Shown in pieces: positions 8,358-16,677 of a stretch of 64,000 nt of DNA (position 1 is its first letter; every line of letters begins with the position of its first letter). A model generated the notes under the pieces. It had not been told where the DNA came from and made no database searches. It saw nothing but the letters and a program-made list of their open reading frames with translations. This DNA is from Enterobacter sp. SA187. GTDB lineage: Bacteria; Pseudomonadota; Gammaproteobacteria; Enterobacterales; Enterobacteriaceae. The position numbers and the translations under genes were made by a program. The stretch is taken from the NCBI RefSeq assembly GCF_001888805.2, contig NZ_CP019113.1:930001-994000 (forward strand). Reading direction: 5' to 3'.

Positions 8358-9680
8358 ATGCAAGCTACAGCCACAACCCTCGACAATGAGCAGGAAAGCC
8401 CGCCGGTAAACTCACGCAATAAGGTCGTTGTTGCCTCCCTGATTGGCACCGCCATCGAGTTTTTCGATTTTTATATTTATGCCACCGCGGCGGTTATCGT
8501 CTTTCCACATATCTTCTTCCCGCAGGGCGATCCGACAGCGGCCACGCTACAGTCGCTGGCCACTTTCGCCATCGCCTTTATCGCCCGTCCGATTGGCTCG
8601 GCGGTATTTGGTCACTTTGGCGATCGCGTGGGACGTAAAACCACGCTGGTGGCGTCACTGCTGACGATGGGGATTTCCACGGTGCTGATCGGCCTGCTGC
8701 CGGGCTATGAAACCATCGGCATTTTCGCCCCGCTGCTGCTGGCGCTGGCGCGTTTTGGTCAGGGCCTGGGCCTTGGCGGTGAGTGGGGTGGCGCGGCGTT
8801 GCTGGCGACAGAAAATGCGCCGCCGCGTAAACGCGCCCTGTACGGCTCCTTCCCGCAGCTCGGCGCGCCCATTGGCTTCTTCTTTGCCAACGGCACCTTC
8901 CTGCTGCTCTCCTGGCTGCTGACCGACGAGCAGTTCATGAGCTGGGGCTGGCGCGTACCCTTCATTTTCTCTGCCGTGCTGGTGCTCATCGGTCTGTACG
9001 TGCGCGTGTCGCTGCATGAGTCGCCGGTGTTTGCTAAAGTCGCCGCGGCGAAAAAACAGGTGAAGATCCCGCTGGGTACGCTGCTGACGAAACATCTGCG
9101 CGTCACCATTCTCGGCACCTTCATCATGCTGGCGACCTATACGCTGTTTTACATCATGACGGTTTACTCAATGACCTACAGCACCACGCCTGCGCCTGTG
9201 GGACTGGGGATGCCGCGTAATGAAGTGCTGTGGATGCTGATGCTGGCGGTAATTGGTTTTGGCGTAATGGTGCCGGTAGCCGGTCTGCTGGCTGATGCTT
9301 ATGGTCGCCGTAAATCAATGATTGCCATTACCTCGATGATCATTATTTTTGCGCTGTTTGCCTTCCCGCCGCTGCTGGGTTCCGGAAGCCAGGCGCTGGT
9401 AATGGTGTATCTGCTGCTGGGTCTGAGTCTGATGGGCCTGACCTTTGGCCCGATGGGCGCGCTGCTGCCGGAGCTGTTCCCGACGGAAGTACGTTATACC
9501 GGCGCGTCGTTCTCCTATAACGTGTCGTCAATTCTCGGCGCGTCTGTGGCCCCGTATATCGCCGCCTGGCTGACCGCCAATTATGGCCTGTTCTATGTCG
9601 GCATCTATCTGGCCGCGATGGCCGGTCTGACGTTAATCGCGCTGATCCTTACGCACGAAACGAAAGATCAGTCGCTGTAA
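8358..9680 (+). CDS. yhjE: YhjE, major facilitator superfamily transporter (metabolite:H+ symporter type)
   Basis: 440 residues with twelve membrane helices. MFS loop signatures are present twice: GHFGDRVGRKTT between helices 2 and 3 and GLLADAYGRRKSM between helices 8 and 9. RFGQGLGLGGEWGGAALL and the long cytoplasmic middle loop match the MHS (ProP/KgtP/ShiA-like) subfamily. It is nearly identical in layout to E. coli YhjE; the substrate is not established. No good Shine-Dalgarno sequence is visible before the ATG. Confidence 0.93.
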   Translation: MQATATTLDNEQESPPVNSRNKVVVASLIGTAIEFFDFYIYATAAVIVFPHIFFPQGDPTAATLQSLATFAIAFIARPIGSAVFGHFGDRVGRKTTLVASLLTMGISTVLIGLLPGYETIGIFAPLLLALARFGQGLGLGGEWGGAALLATENAPPRKRALYGSFPQLGAPIGFFFANGTFLLLSWLLTDEQFMSWGWRVPFIFSAVLVLIGLYVRVSLHESPVFAKVAAAKKQVKIPLGTLLTKHLRVTILGTFIMLATYTLFYIMTVYSMTYSTTPAPVGLGMPRNEVLWMLMLAVIGFGVMVPVAGLLADAYGRRKSMIAITSMIIIFALFAFPPLLGSGSQALVMVYLLLGLSLMGLTFGPMGALLPELFPTEVRYTGASFSYNVSSILGASVAPYIAAWLTANYGLFYVGIYLAAMAGLTLIALILTHETKDQSL

Positions 9681-9688
9681 TAAATTTG

Positions 9689-9712
9689 CCCCTCTCCTGT
9701 TCAGGAGAGGGG
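9689..9712. terminator. bidirectional terminator between yhjE and metE
   Basis: An 11-bp perfect palindromic stem (CCCCTCTCCTG / CAGGAGAGGGG) around a TT loop, between two convergent genes. AAATTTG is on one side and AATATAC on the other, so it can work weakly both ways. A closely similar hairpin follows hemY at 37174-37194. Confidence 0.7.
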
Positions 9713-9719
9713 AATATAC

Positions 9720-11981
9720 TCACGCCGTGCGCAGGTTCTGCGCTGCTTTCACCATGTTCGCCAGTGCGCTGCGGGTCTCCGGCCAGCCGCGGGTTTTCAG
9801 GCCGCAGTCCGGGTTCACCCATAAACGCTCCGCCGGTACACGCTGCGCCGCCTTTTTCAGCAGCGCTTCGATCCACTCCACGCTCGGCACGTTCGGCGAG
9901 TGAATGTCATACACGCCCGGCCCGATTTCGTTCGGGTACTCGAACTCTTCAAAGGACTCCAGCAGCTCCATGTCAGAACGCGAGGTTTCGATGGTGATCA
10001 CGTCGGCGTCCAGCGCGGCAATGGAATCCATGATGTCGTTAAACTCGCAGTAACACATGTGGGTGTGGATCTGTGTGTCATCGCGTACCACGGCGGCGTT
10101 AATCCGGAAGGCTTCGACGCCCCATGCCAGGTAGTCAGCCCAGTCGCTGCGGCGCAGCGGTAAACCTTCGCGCAGGGCCGGTTCGTCAATCTGAATGATG
10201 CCAATGCCCGCCGCTTCCAGATCCGCCACTTCATCACGCAGCGCCAGGGCGATCTGTTTAGCGATAGTTTCACGGCTGACGTCTTCACGCGGGAAGGACC
10301 AGCAGAGAATGGTCACCGGGCCGGTCAGCATGCCTTTTACCGGTTTGTCAGTCAGCGACTGGGCGTACTTCGCCCACTCCACGGTGATGGCTTCCGGGCG
10401 GCTGACGTCGCCAATCACCACTGGCGGTTTTACGCAGCGGGAGCCATAGCTCTGCACCCAGCCGTTTTGCGTGAATACGAAGCCGTCGAGGTGTTCGCCA
10501 AAGTATTCCACCATGTCGTTACGCTCGGCTTCGCCGTGCACCAGCACATCCAGCCCTAAGCGTTCCTGTTCGGCAATCGCCTGTTTGATATGTCCGGCGA
10601 TGCCGGTGCGGTAATTGCCCGCGTCCAAACGTCCCTGTTTGAAATCCAGACGCAGGCCGCGGATCTCGGTGGTCTGCGGGAAGGAGCCGATGGTCGTTGT
10701 CGGCCACGCCGGCAGGTTGAAGCGTTCACGCTGGGCTTTTGCGCGTTCTGCATAAGCACTCTGGCGCTGGCTGTCCTGCGGGGTGATGGCCGCCAGACGC
10801 TGCTCCACGGCGGGGTTATGTACCCGCGCTGAACTGCGACGCGCCTGGATCGGGGCGCTCCATTCTGTCAGTTTTACCGTATCGCCGCTGTTCAGCGCAT
10901 CGCGCAGCAGCGCCAGTTCTTCACATTTTTGCAGCGCAAAGGCGAACCAGCTTTTAACTTCCGCATCAAGGCGGGTTTCCACCGAGAGATCGATCGGGCT
11001 GTGCAGCAGCGAGCAGGACGACGCCACCCACAGATCGCGTTTACCGACAATCGGCTGGATCTGCGCGTATTTCTCTGTCAGATCGGCACGCCAGACGTTA
11101 CGGCCATTAATTAAACCGGCGGACAGCAGCCAGTCGGACGGCAGACGGCGATGCAGTTCATTGACGTCATCCTTGCCGTGTACCAGATCCACATGCAGCC
11201 CCTGCACAGGCAGCGCGGTGATGGTGTCGAGGTTAGGCGTCACGCCTTCAAAATAGGTGGTCAGCAGCAGTTTGACCTGTCCGGTGAGCGCATCGTAGGC
11301 CGGTTTAAAGGCGTCCAGCCACGCCTGCGGCAGCTCCAGCACCAGCGCCGGTTCGTCAATCTGCACCCACTCAACGCCGCGTTTCGCCAGCTCGCCCAGC
11401 ACCTGCTGATAGACCGGCAGAATATCGTCCAGCAGGCTCAGACGATCAAACTGCTCGCCTTTCACTTTGCCGAGCCACAGGTACGTCACCGGCCCCAGCA
11501 GCACAGGTTTGACGTTATGGCCCAATGCCAGCGCTTCATCCACCTCTTCCAGCAGCTGCGTCCAGGTGAGTTTGAACTGCTGGCCTTTGGTGAATTCCGG
11601 CACCATGTAGTGATAGTTGGTGTTAAACCATTTGGTCATTTCTGCGGCCGCAGCCGGTTCGCCGGTCGGCGCACGGCCACGGCCAATGCGGAACAGGGTG
11701 TCGATGTCGACGGATCCATCGTTGTTCTGATGACGAGCCGGCACGTTGCCGAGCAGCAGGCTGGTGGTCAGAACATGGTCGTACCAGGCGAAATCGCCCA
11801 CCGGCAGCAGATCGATACCCGCCTGTTTTTGTTGATCCCAGTGACGGGCGCGCAGTTCGCGCCCCACCGCCAGTAATTCTTCACGGCTGGTGTTACCCGC
11901 CCAGTAGCTTTCTTGCGCTTTTTTCAGCTCGCGACGCAGGCCAACGCGAGGGAAACCGAGGGTGTGGTTGCGAATTGTCAT
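9720..11981 (-). CDS. metE: cobalamin-independent methionine synthase MetE
   Basis: Transfers the methyl group of 5-methyltetrahydropteroyltri-glutamate to homocysteine, the last step of methionine synthesis. 753 residues from ATG 11981, matching E. coli; AGAGGAAG lies 6 bases upstream, whereas the longer frame to 12050 would read through an ERIC repeat. The zinc ligands are visible in HTHMCYCEF, in the Glu of IETSRSD and in the Cys of NPDCGLKTRGW near the C-terminus. Divergent from its activator metR; the shared region has MetJ boxes and an ERIC element. The gene downstream here is yhjE, not the E. coli neighbour. Confidence 0.98.
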   Translation of the reverse strand: MTIRNHTLGFPRVGLRRELKKAQESYWAGNTSREELLAVGRELRARHWDQQKQAGIDLLPVGDFAWYDHVLTTSLLLGNVPARHQNNDGSVDIDTLFRIGRGRAPTGEPAAAAEMTKWFNTNYHYMVPEFTKGQQFKLTWTQLLEEVDEALALGHNVKPVLLGPVTYLWLGKVKGEQFDRLSLLDDILPVYQQVLGELAKRGVEWVQIDEPALVLELPQAWLDAFKPAYDALTGQVKLLLTTYFEGVTPNLDTITALPVQGLHVDLVHGKDDVNELHRRLPSDWLLSAGLINGRNVWRADLTEKYAQIQPIVGKRDLWVASSCSLLHSPIDLSVETRLDAEVKSWFAFALQKCEELALLRDALNSGDTVKLTEWSAPIQARRSSARVHNPAVEQRLAAITPQDSQRQSAYAERAKAQRERFNLPAWPTTTIGSFPQTTEIRGLRLDFKQGRLDAGNYRTGIAGHIKQAIAEQERLGLDVLVHGEAERNDMVEYFGEHLDGFVFTQNGWVQSYGSRCVKPPVVIGDVSRPEAITVEWAKYAQSLTDKPVKGMLTGPVTILCWSFPREDVSRETIAKQIALALRDEVADLEAAGIGIIQIDEPALREGLPLRRSDWADYLAWGVEAFRINAAVVRDDTQIHTHMCYCEFNDIMDSIAALDADVITIETSRSDMELLESFEEFEYPNEIGPGVYDIHSPNVPSVEWIEALLKKAAQRVPAERLWVNPDCGLKTRGWPETRSALANMVKAAQNLRTA

Positions 11982-12003
11982 AATTTCTTCCTCTAATGAA
12001 TTA

Positions 12004-12130
12004 TAAATCCTGTGGATTTTGAATTTAGGGAAGGCGGCAAGTTTGCTCATCCCCGGGAGCTTACATCAGTAAGTGACCGGGGTGAGTGAACGCAGCCAAC
12101 GCACCATAAATTTAAAAGACATTGGATTTT
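12004..12130. repeat. full-length ERIC repeat in the metE leader
   Basis: A 127-base imperfect palindrome. The ends are AAATCC (12005-12010) and GGATTT (12124-12129). The centre has the two segments used for ERIC primers: GGAGCTTACAT and AGTAAGTGACCGGGGTGAG, flanked by CCCCGG / CCGGGG. The length equals the classical ERIC unit of about 127 bp. It lies between the metE Shine-Dalgarno sequence and the MetJ boxes, so the metE transcript probably carries the whole ERIC hairpin. Confidence 0.9.
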
Positions 12131-12131
12131 T

Positions 12132-12155
12132 AGCCGTCCAGATGTTTACACATCT
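12132..12155. promoter_or_regulatory. MetJ operator, three tandem met boxes
   Basis: Three contiguous 8-base units, AGCCGTCC, AGATGTTT and ACACATCT, match the met-box consensus AGACGTCT at 6, 6 and 5 positions. MetJ with S-adenosylmethionine binds two or more such boxes to repress methionine genes. The operator sits between metE and metR and can control both. Confidence 0.8.
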
Positions 12156-12218
12156 ATAATTGGCAGTTACTGTATATTCCTCAAGCGCAAATTGTTCATG
12201 CCGGAGTGAAGGACTTTC

Positions 12219-13172
12219 ATGATCGAGATTAAACATCTGAAAACGCTACAGGCGTTACGGAATAGCGGATCGCTGGCGGCGGCGGCAGCCACGCTGCATC
12301 AGACGCAATCCGCCCTCTCCCACCAGTTCAGCGATCTGGAGCAGCGCCTTGGCTTTCGGTTATTTGTGCGTAAGAGTCAGCCGCTGCGCTTTACGCCGCA
12401 GGGCGAGATCCTGTTACAGCTGGCGAATCAGGTACTGCCGCAAATCAGCCGGGCGCTTCAGGACTGCAACGAGCCGCAGCAAACGACGCTGCGCATTGCC
12501 ATTGAATGCCACAGCTGCATTCAGTGGCTGACCCCGGCGCTGGAAAATTTCCGCGCGAAATGGCCGCAGGTGGAGATGGATTTCAAATCCGGCGTGACCT
12601 TCGATCCCCAGCCCGCGCTGCAACAGGGGGAACTGGACGTGGTGCTGACCTCCGATATTCTGCCGCGCAGCGGTCTGCACTATTCACCGATGTTTGATTT
12701 TGAAGTGCGGCTGGTGCTGGCCCCGGATCATCCGCTGGCGGCAAAAGCGCGTATTACGCCGGAAGATTTAGCCTGCGAAACGCTGCTGATTTATCCGGTG
12801 CAGCGCAGCCGGCTGGATATCTGGCGGCATTTCCTGCAACCGGCAGGCATCACCCCGGCGCTGAAAAGCGTCGATAACACGCTGCTGCTGATCCAGATGG
12901 TGGCGGCAAAAATGGGCATCGCGGCGCTGCCGCACTGGGTGGTGGAGAGTTTTGAGCGCCAGGGCCTGATCGTGACCAAAACCCTGGGCGAGGGATTGTG
13001 GAGCCGGCTGTACGCCGCCGTGCGCGATGGCGAGCAGCGTCAGCCGGTAACGGAAGCCTTTATTCGCTCAGCGCGGAACCATGCCTGCGATCATCTTCCT
13101 TTTGTGCGGAGCGCGGAGCGACCCACCGGCGATGCACCCACAGCGAAGCCACTATCACCGACCCACCAATAA
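12219..13172 (+). CDS. metR: MetR, LysR-type activator of metE and metH
   Basis: 317 residues, as in E. coli. N-terminal helix-turn-helix (SLAAAAATLHQTQSALSHQF near 17-36) followed by the effector-binding domain; homocysteine is the known co-activator. Divergent from metE. Its last 113 bases overlap the 3' end of convergent yigM, so both proteins' C-terminal ends are encoded on opposite strands of the same DNA. Confidence 0.97.
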   Translation: MIEIKHLKTLQALRNSGSLAAAAATLHQTQSALSHQFSDLEQRLGFRLFVRKSQPLRFTPQGEILLQLANQVLPQISRALQDCNEPQQTTLRIAIECHSCIQWLTPALENFRAKWPQVEMDFKSGVTFDPQPALQQGELDVVLTSDILPRSGLHYSPMFDFEVRLVLAPDHPLAAKARITPEDLACETLLIYPVQRSRLDIWRHFLQPAGITPALKSVDNTLLLIQMVAAKMGIAALPHWVVESFERQGLIVTKTLGEGLWSRLYAAVRDGEQRQPVTEAFIRSARNHACDHLPFVRSAERPTGDAPTAKPLSPTHQ

Positions 13173-13959
13173 TAAAGCTGGGCCAGTGCGGCTGCTGATG
13201 CCAGATCGCCAGGTTAACCAGCAGACCGGCGGGCACATGCATATTGTTCATGATGCCCAGCGTGCCCGCATCCACCTGTGTGGCGCCATAGTTCCACATG
13301 AAGTAGCCAATGCCGGAGGCTGCCACGCCAAGAAACACCAGAATGCCCCATTGCAGCGTGGTTTCCGGTAATTTCTGCGCGTTGCCCATCATAAACCAGG
13401 CGATCGCCGCCACCACGAACGCGCCCATATAGAACCAGGCAAAGGCGTTATGCTGCGGCATTGGACGGGTTTCCATCAGGCGTTTATAGCCCACCATTCC
13501 CAGCGCAAAGCTGATGTTTGACAGCTGCACCAGCAGCAGGCCCATCCAGAAGTGATCGGTGACCTGATCGTAACGGATGATCCCTGCGCCAATCACCGCC
13601 AGCAGGGCGCTAAATGCATAGCCCCAGCGCAGGCGGCGCTTGCTCATCAGATCATAAATCAGGGTGATGTACAGCGGCGTGAGCACGGTGAACAGCAGCA
13701 GTTCCGAAACCGTCAGGTACAGATAAGCATGGAAGCTCAGCATATACATGATGCCGAGCTGCATGGCGCCCACCAGCATATAGAGCGCAATGGTTTTCAG
13801 ATCGTGCCCGCGGGTGCGCAGAAAAGGTAAAAAGACCAGCGCCGCGAGGCCGACGCGCACCAGCACGGCGAAATAGCTGTCAACGTGACCGGCAAGGTAT
13901 TCGCCAAACAGGCTGAAGGAAAACGCCCACAGAACGGTGGTGATGATCAGTAACGCCAC
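13060..13959 (-). CDS. yigM: YigM, DMT-superfamily biotin transporter
   Basis: 299 residues with ten predicted membrane helices in two EamA-type halves. It corresponds to E. coli YigM, shown to be a high-affinity biotin importer. Hydrophobic segments begin directly at the start (LLIITTVLWAFSFSLFGEYLAG) and the C-terminus is a short basic tail (RRWVAPRSAQKEDDRR). Its end overlaps metR by 113 bases. Confidence 0.93.
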   Translation of the reverse strand: MALLIITTVLWAFSFSLFGEYLAGHVDSYFAVLVRVGLAALVFLPFLRTRGHDLKTIALYMLVGAMQLGIMYMLSFHAYLYLTVSELLLFTVLTPLYITLIYDLMSKRRLRWGYAFSALLAVIGAGIIRYDQVTDHFWMGLLLVQLSNISFALGMVGYKRLMETRPMPQHNAFAWFYMGAFVVAAIAWFMMGNAQKLPETTLQWGILVFLGVAASGIGYFMWNYGATQVDAGTLGIMNNMHVPAGLLVNLAIWHQQPHWPSFIIGGSVIVASLWVHRRWVAPRSAQKEDDRRHGSALSE

Positions 13960-14030
13960 AATGAATGTCTCTTTGATTAATGAGCATTCATTGTAGCGGA
14001 CTTCATGGTTGACAACTGATTGCTATTTAA

Positions 14031-14831
14031 TCAATCGAGAAACAACTTGCGCAGGTAATTGGGCACAGCGTTGTCGGCGTTGGTGCCGATCACTTCCAGC
14101 TCCGGATGCAGATCTTTCAGCCGCTGGTGGGCGTTAGCCATAATGCAGCCTTTACCGGCCATCGAGAGCATTTCCGCGTCGTTCATGCCGTCGCCAAAGG
14201 CGATGCAATCCGCTAAGCCATAGCCCATCGCTTTGGATACCGCTTCCAGCGCGTGGCCTTTCGAGACGCCGCCCGCCATCACTTCCAGACAGGTGAGCGT
14301 GGAAAAACTCACGTTAACGCGATCGCCCCAGCGGGCGTTGATCGCCTGCTCCAGCGGCAGCAGCTTTTCATGGCTTTCGCAGCTGAAGAAAATTTTGCTG
14401 ACGTTGTCGGCGTCCAGCAGGCCTGGCTCAAAGAGGGAATAGCTGAAAACCGCCTCTTTGAAAAAGCGCATTTCATCGGGACGATGACGGTTAATAAACC
14501 ATTCGTCGTCACGGTAGACGTTGGTGAGAATATCCGGGTTCGCATGCACCACGCCAAACAGGTCGCTGGCAATATCGCGATCCAGGTTATGAGTGAAGAC
14601 CAGATTGCCATCGGTATCATGCACACGCGCACCGTTGGAGGTGATCATATAGGCTTTGATGCCGAGATTATCGCGGATCTGGCCCACGTCGACGTGGTGA
14701 CGGCCAGTGGCGAAGACAAAGTTAACGCCCCGCGCGGTCAGCAGCTTTAACGTCTCTTTCGCATAAGGGGAAAGGGTATGGTCGGGCGAGAGCAGCGTGC
14801 CATCTAAATCAGACGCAACAACCTGATACAT
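14031..14831 (-). CDS. yigL: YigL, HAD-superfamily (Cof-type) sugar/pyridoxal phosphate phosphatase
   Basis: 266 residues from the ATG giving MYQVVASDLDGTLL, as in E. coli; a start four codons earlier is possible. HAD motif I is DLDGTLL with both Asp residues, motif II is in FATGR, and motif III/IV is KGHAL plus FGDGMNDAEML. E. coli YigL dephosphorylates sugar phosphates and pyridoxal phosphate and helps relieve glucose-phosphate stress when stabilised by SgrS. In E. coli, pldB-yigL is co-transcribed and SgrS acts inside the pldB end; here pldB ends 9 bases before, so the same arrangement is likely. Confidence 0.95.
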   Translation of the reverse strand: MYQVVASDLDGTLLSPDHTLSPYAKETLKLLTARGVNFVFATGRHHVDVGQIRDNLGIKAYMITSNGARVHDTDGNLVFTHNLDRDIASDLFGVVHANPDILTNVYRDDEWFINRHRPDEMRFFKEAVFSYSLFEPGLLDADNVSKIFFSCESHEKLLPLEQAINARWGDRVNVSFSTLTCLEVMAGGVSKGHALEAVSKAMGYGLADCIAFGDGMNDAEMLSMAGKGCIMANAHQRLKDLHPELEVIGTNADNAVPNYLRKLFLD

Positions 14832-14839
14832 AAGAAAAT

Positions 14840-15865
14840 TCAACCTCTGGACAAAGCGGGAGACCCGCCGGGTGAGTTATGCCTGTCGAAAAAATCGACG
14901 ATGGCGTTAAGCGCGACTGAGCGCATAGCGTCCTTTTCAAAAAGGATCTCATGGTAAGCGCCATTAATGACCAGCGGTTTGCCTCCTTCACAGGGATGGC
15001 CCGCTGCGGCGCGAATTTCACAATAACGATCGTGCATGCGGTTATCCACTACCCGCTCTTCTTCTGCCTGGATAAGCAGCATGGGCGTGGCGTCGTTGGC
15101 GGCGCCTTCCAGCACCATCTCGCCCGCGCGTATTCCTTCCCGTACCCAGTGATTCGTTGGCCCGCCGACGCGCAGCTGCGGATCGTCAGCATAAAAGCGC
15201 AAGTTGCGCCGGTAGCGTTCCCGGCTGTGGGTCAGCACGTTGAGGCTGTAGGGCAGCGGCTGCCAGCGTCCGGTGCCGATGGCGTAGCTTTCGCGCATAC
15301 GCGGGTTGCCTTCGGCCCAGTCAAGAATGTGTCGCACCATCCAGTCCGGCAGACGGATAACAATGCCAAACATCGGCGCGGTCAGGGCGATGGCATCACA
15401 GGCCTGCGGCGTGCGTTGCAGAAACAGCGTGGAGATCGCGCCGCCCATGGAATGCCCCAGAATGTAGCGTTTGCGCCACGGGCCTGGCGTCACTTCCTGC
15501 GCCCAGAAAGCCGCCAGATCGTCGACGTAATCATCAAAATTATCGACGTGACCGCGATGGCTGTCGGAAAGCAGACGCCCGGAGCGCCCCTGCCCGCGGT
15601 GATCGATGATCAATACGTCAAAACCGAGATGAAACAGATCGTACGCCACTTCGGCATACTTCACGTAGCTTTCGATGCGTCCGGGGCAGACGACAATCAC
15701 CCGATCGTGGCCGAGCGCGCGAAAGCGCACAAAGCGGATCGGGATATTATCGACGCCGATGATTTCGGCTTCCTCGCGCTGACGCCAGAAATCGGTCAGC
15801 GGTCCGTGAGTGAAGGCCGCATACGCGTTTTCTCTTGTTTCCCAGTCCATTTTCTGCCGAAACAT
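14840..15865 (-). CDS. pldB: PldB, lysophospholipase L2
   Basis: 341 residues, alpha/beta hydrolase fold. The nucleophile is the Ser of GHSMGGA near residue 142, the acid is within the EEERVVDNRMHD segment and the His is in GAYHEILFE. It removes the acyl chain from lysophospholipids at the inner membrane. First gene of the pldB-yigL unit; divergent from rhtB. Confidence 0.96.
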   Translation of the reverse strand: MFRQKMDWETRENAYAAFTHGPLTDFWRQREEAEIIGVDNIPIRFVRFRALGHDRVIVVCPGRIESYVKYAEVAYDLFHLGFDVLIIDHRGQGRSGRLLSDSHRGHVDNFDDYVDDLAAFWAQEVTPGPWRKRYILGHSMGGAISTLFLQRTPQACDAIALTAPMFGIVIRLPDWMVRHILDWAEGNPRMRESYAIGTGRWQPLPYSLNVLTHSRERYRRNLRFYADDPQLRVGGPTNHWVREGIRAGEMVLEGAANDATPMLLIQAEEERVVDNRMHDRYCEIRAAAGHPCEGGKPLVINGAYHEILFEKDAMRSVALNAIVDFFDRHNSPGGSPALSRG

Positions 15866-15974
15866 TGGGTCTGAACCCCCGACTGCCGTGTATTATCGTT
15901 TTTTCAGGCCGCGCTACACCGTACCCAAACACCAAGGTATTGTGGCATAAAAAATGTCATCCAGGGAGTTTCAC

Positions 15975-16595
15975 ATGACCTTCGAATGGTGGTTCGCTTA
16001 CCTCATCACGTCAATTATCCTCAGCCTGTCGCCGGGCTCCGGGGCGATCAACACCATGACTACCGCCATGACGCACGGCTATCGCGGCGCGGCGGCCTCC
16101 ATCAGCGGTCTGCAGACCGGACTTGCCATTCATATCGTGCTGGTGGGTATTGGTCTGGGTACGCTGTTCTCCCGTTCTGTAATGGCCTTTGAAGTGCTGA
16201 AGTGGGCGGGCGCGGCCTATCTGGTATGGCTGGGTATTCAGCAGTGGCGCGCGGCGGGGGCACTGGATCTCAATACGCTGGCGAGCACCCAGTCGCGTGG
16301 GCATCTGTTCCGCCGGGCGGTGTTTGTGAACCTTACCAACCCCAAAAGCATTGTGTTTCTTGCCGCGCTCTTCCCGCAGTTTATCGTGCCGCATCAGCCG
16401 CAAATCATGCAGTACGTGGTGCTCGGCACCACCACCATCGTGGTGGATATTATTGTGATGATTGGATACGCCACGCTGGCGACGCGGATTGCGTCATGGA
16501 TCAAAGGCCCGCGCCAGATGAAAGCGCTCAACCGGATCTTTGGATCGCTGTTTGTGCTGGTGGGCGCGCTGCTGGCCTCCACCCGTCATGCGTAA
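15975..16595 (+). CDS. rhtB: RhtB, homoserine/homoserine lactone exporter
   Basis: 206 residues from ATG 15975 (AGGGAG 6 bases upstream), identical in length to E. coli RhtB. LysE/RhtB fold with about six helices and the family motif LSPGSGAINTMTTAMTHGYRGA near the start, plus FVNLTNPKSIVFLAALFPQF. It exports homoserine and related compounds. In E. coli it faces rhtC directly; here an Rpn-family gene separates the two. Confidence 0.96.
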   Translation: MTFEWWFAYLITSIILSLSPGSGAINTMTTAMTHGYRGAAASISGLQTGLAIHIVLVGIGLGTLFSRSVMAFEVLKWAGAAYLVWLGIQQWRAAGALDLNTLASTQSRGHLFRRAVFVNLTNPKSIVFLAALFPQFIVPHQPQIMQYVVLGTTTIVVDIIVMIGYATLATRIASWIKGPRQMKALNRIFGSLFVLVGALLASTRHA

Positions 16596-16677
16596 GTAAA
16601 TCGGGAAAGCGGCTCGCAAATTTTGTTTTGTCGCAGTGCCAGAATGCCGCCATTGAAGTCACCACGGACGGCATAAC

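Noticed and set aside
11982..12050. N-terminal extension of MetE (MSKLAAFPK...)
   Set aside because: It reads through an ERIC repeat and has no ribosome site; the internal ATG with AGAGGAAG gives the family-length protein.
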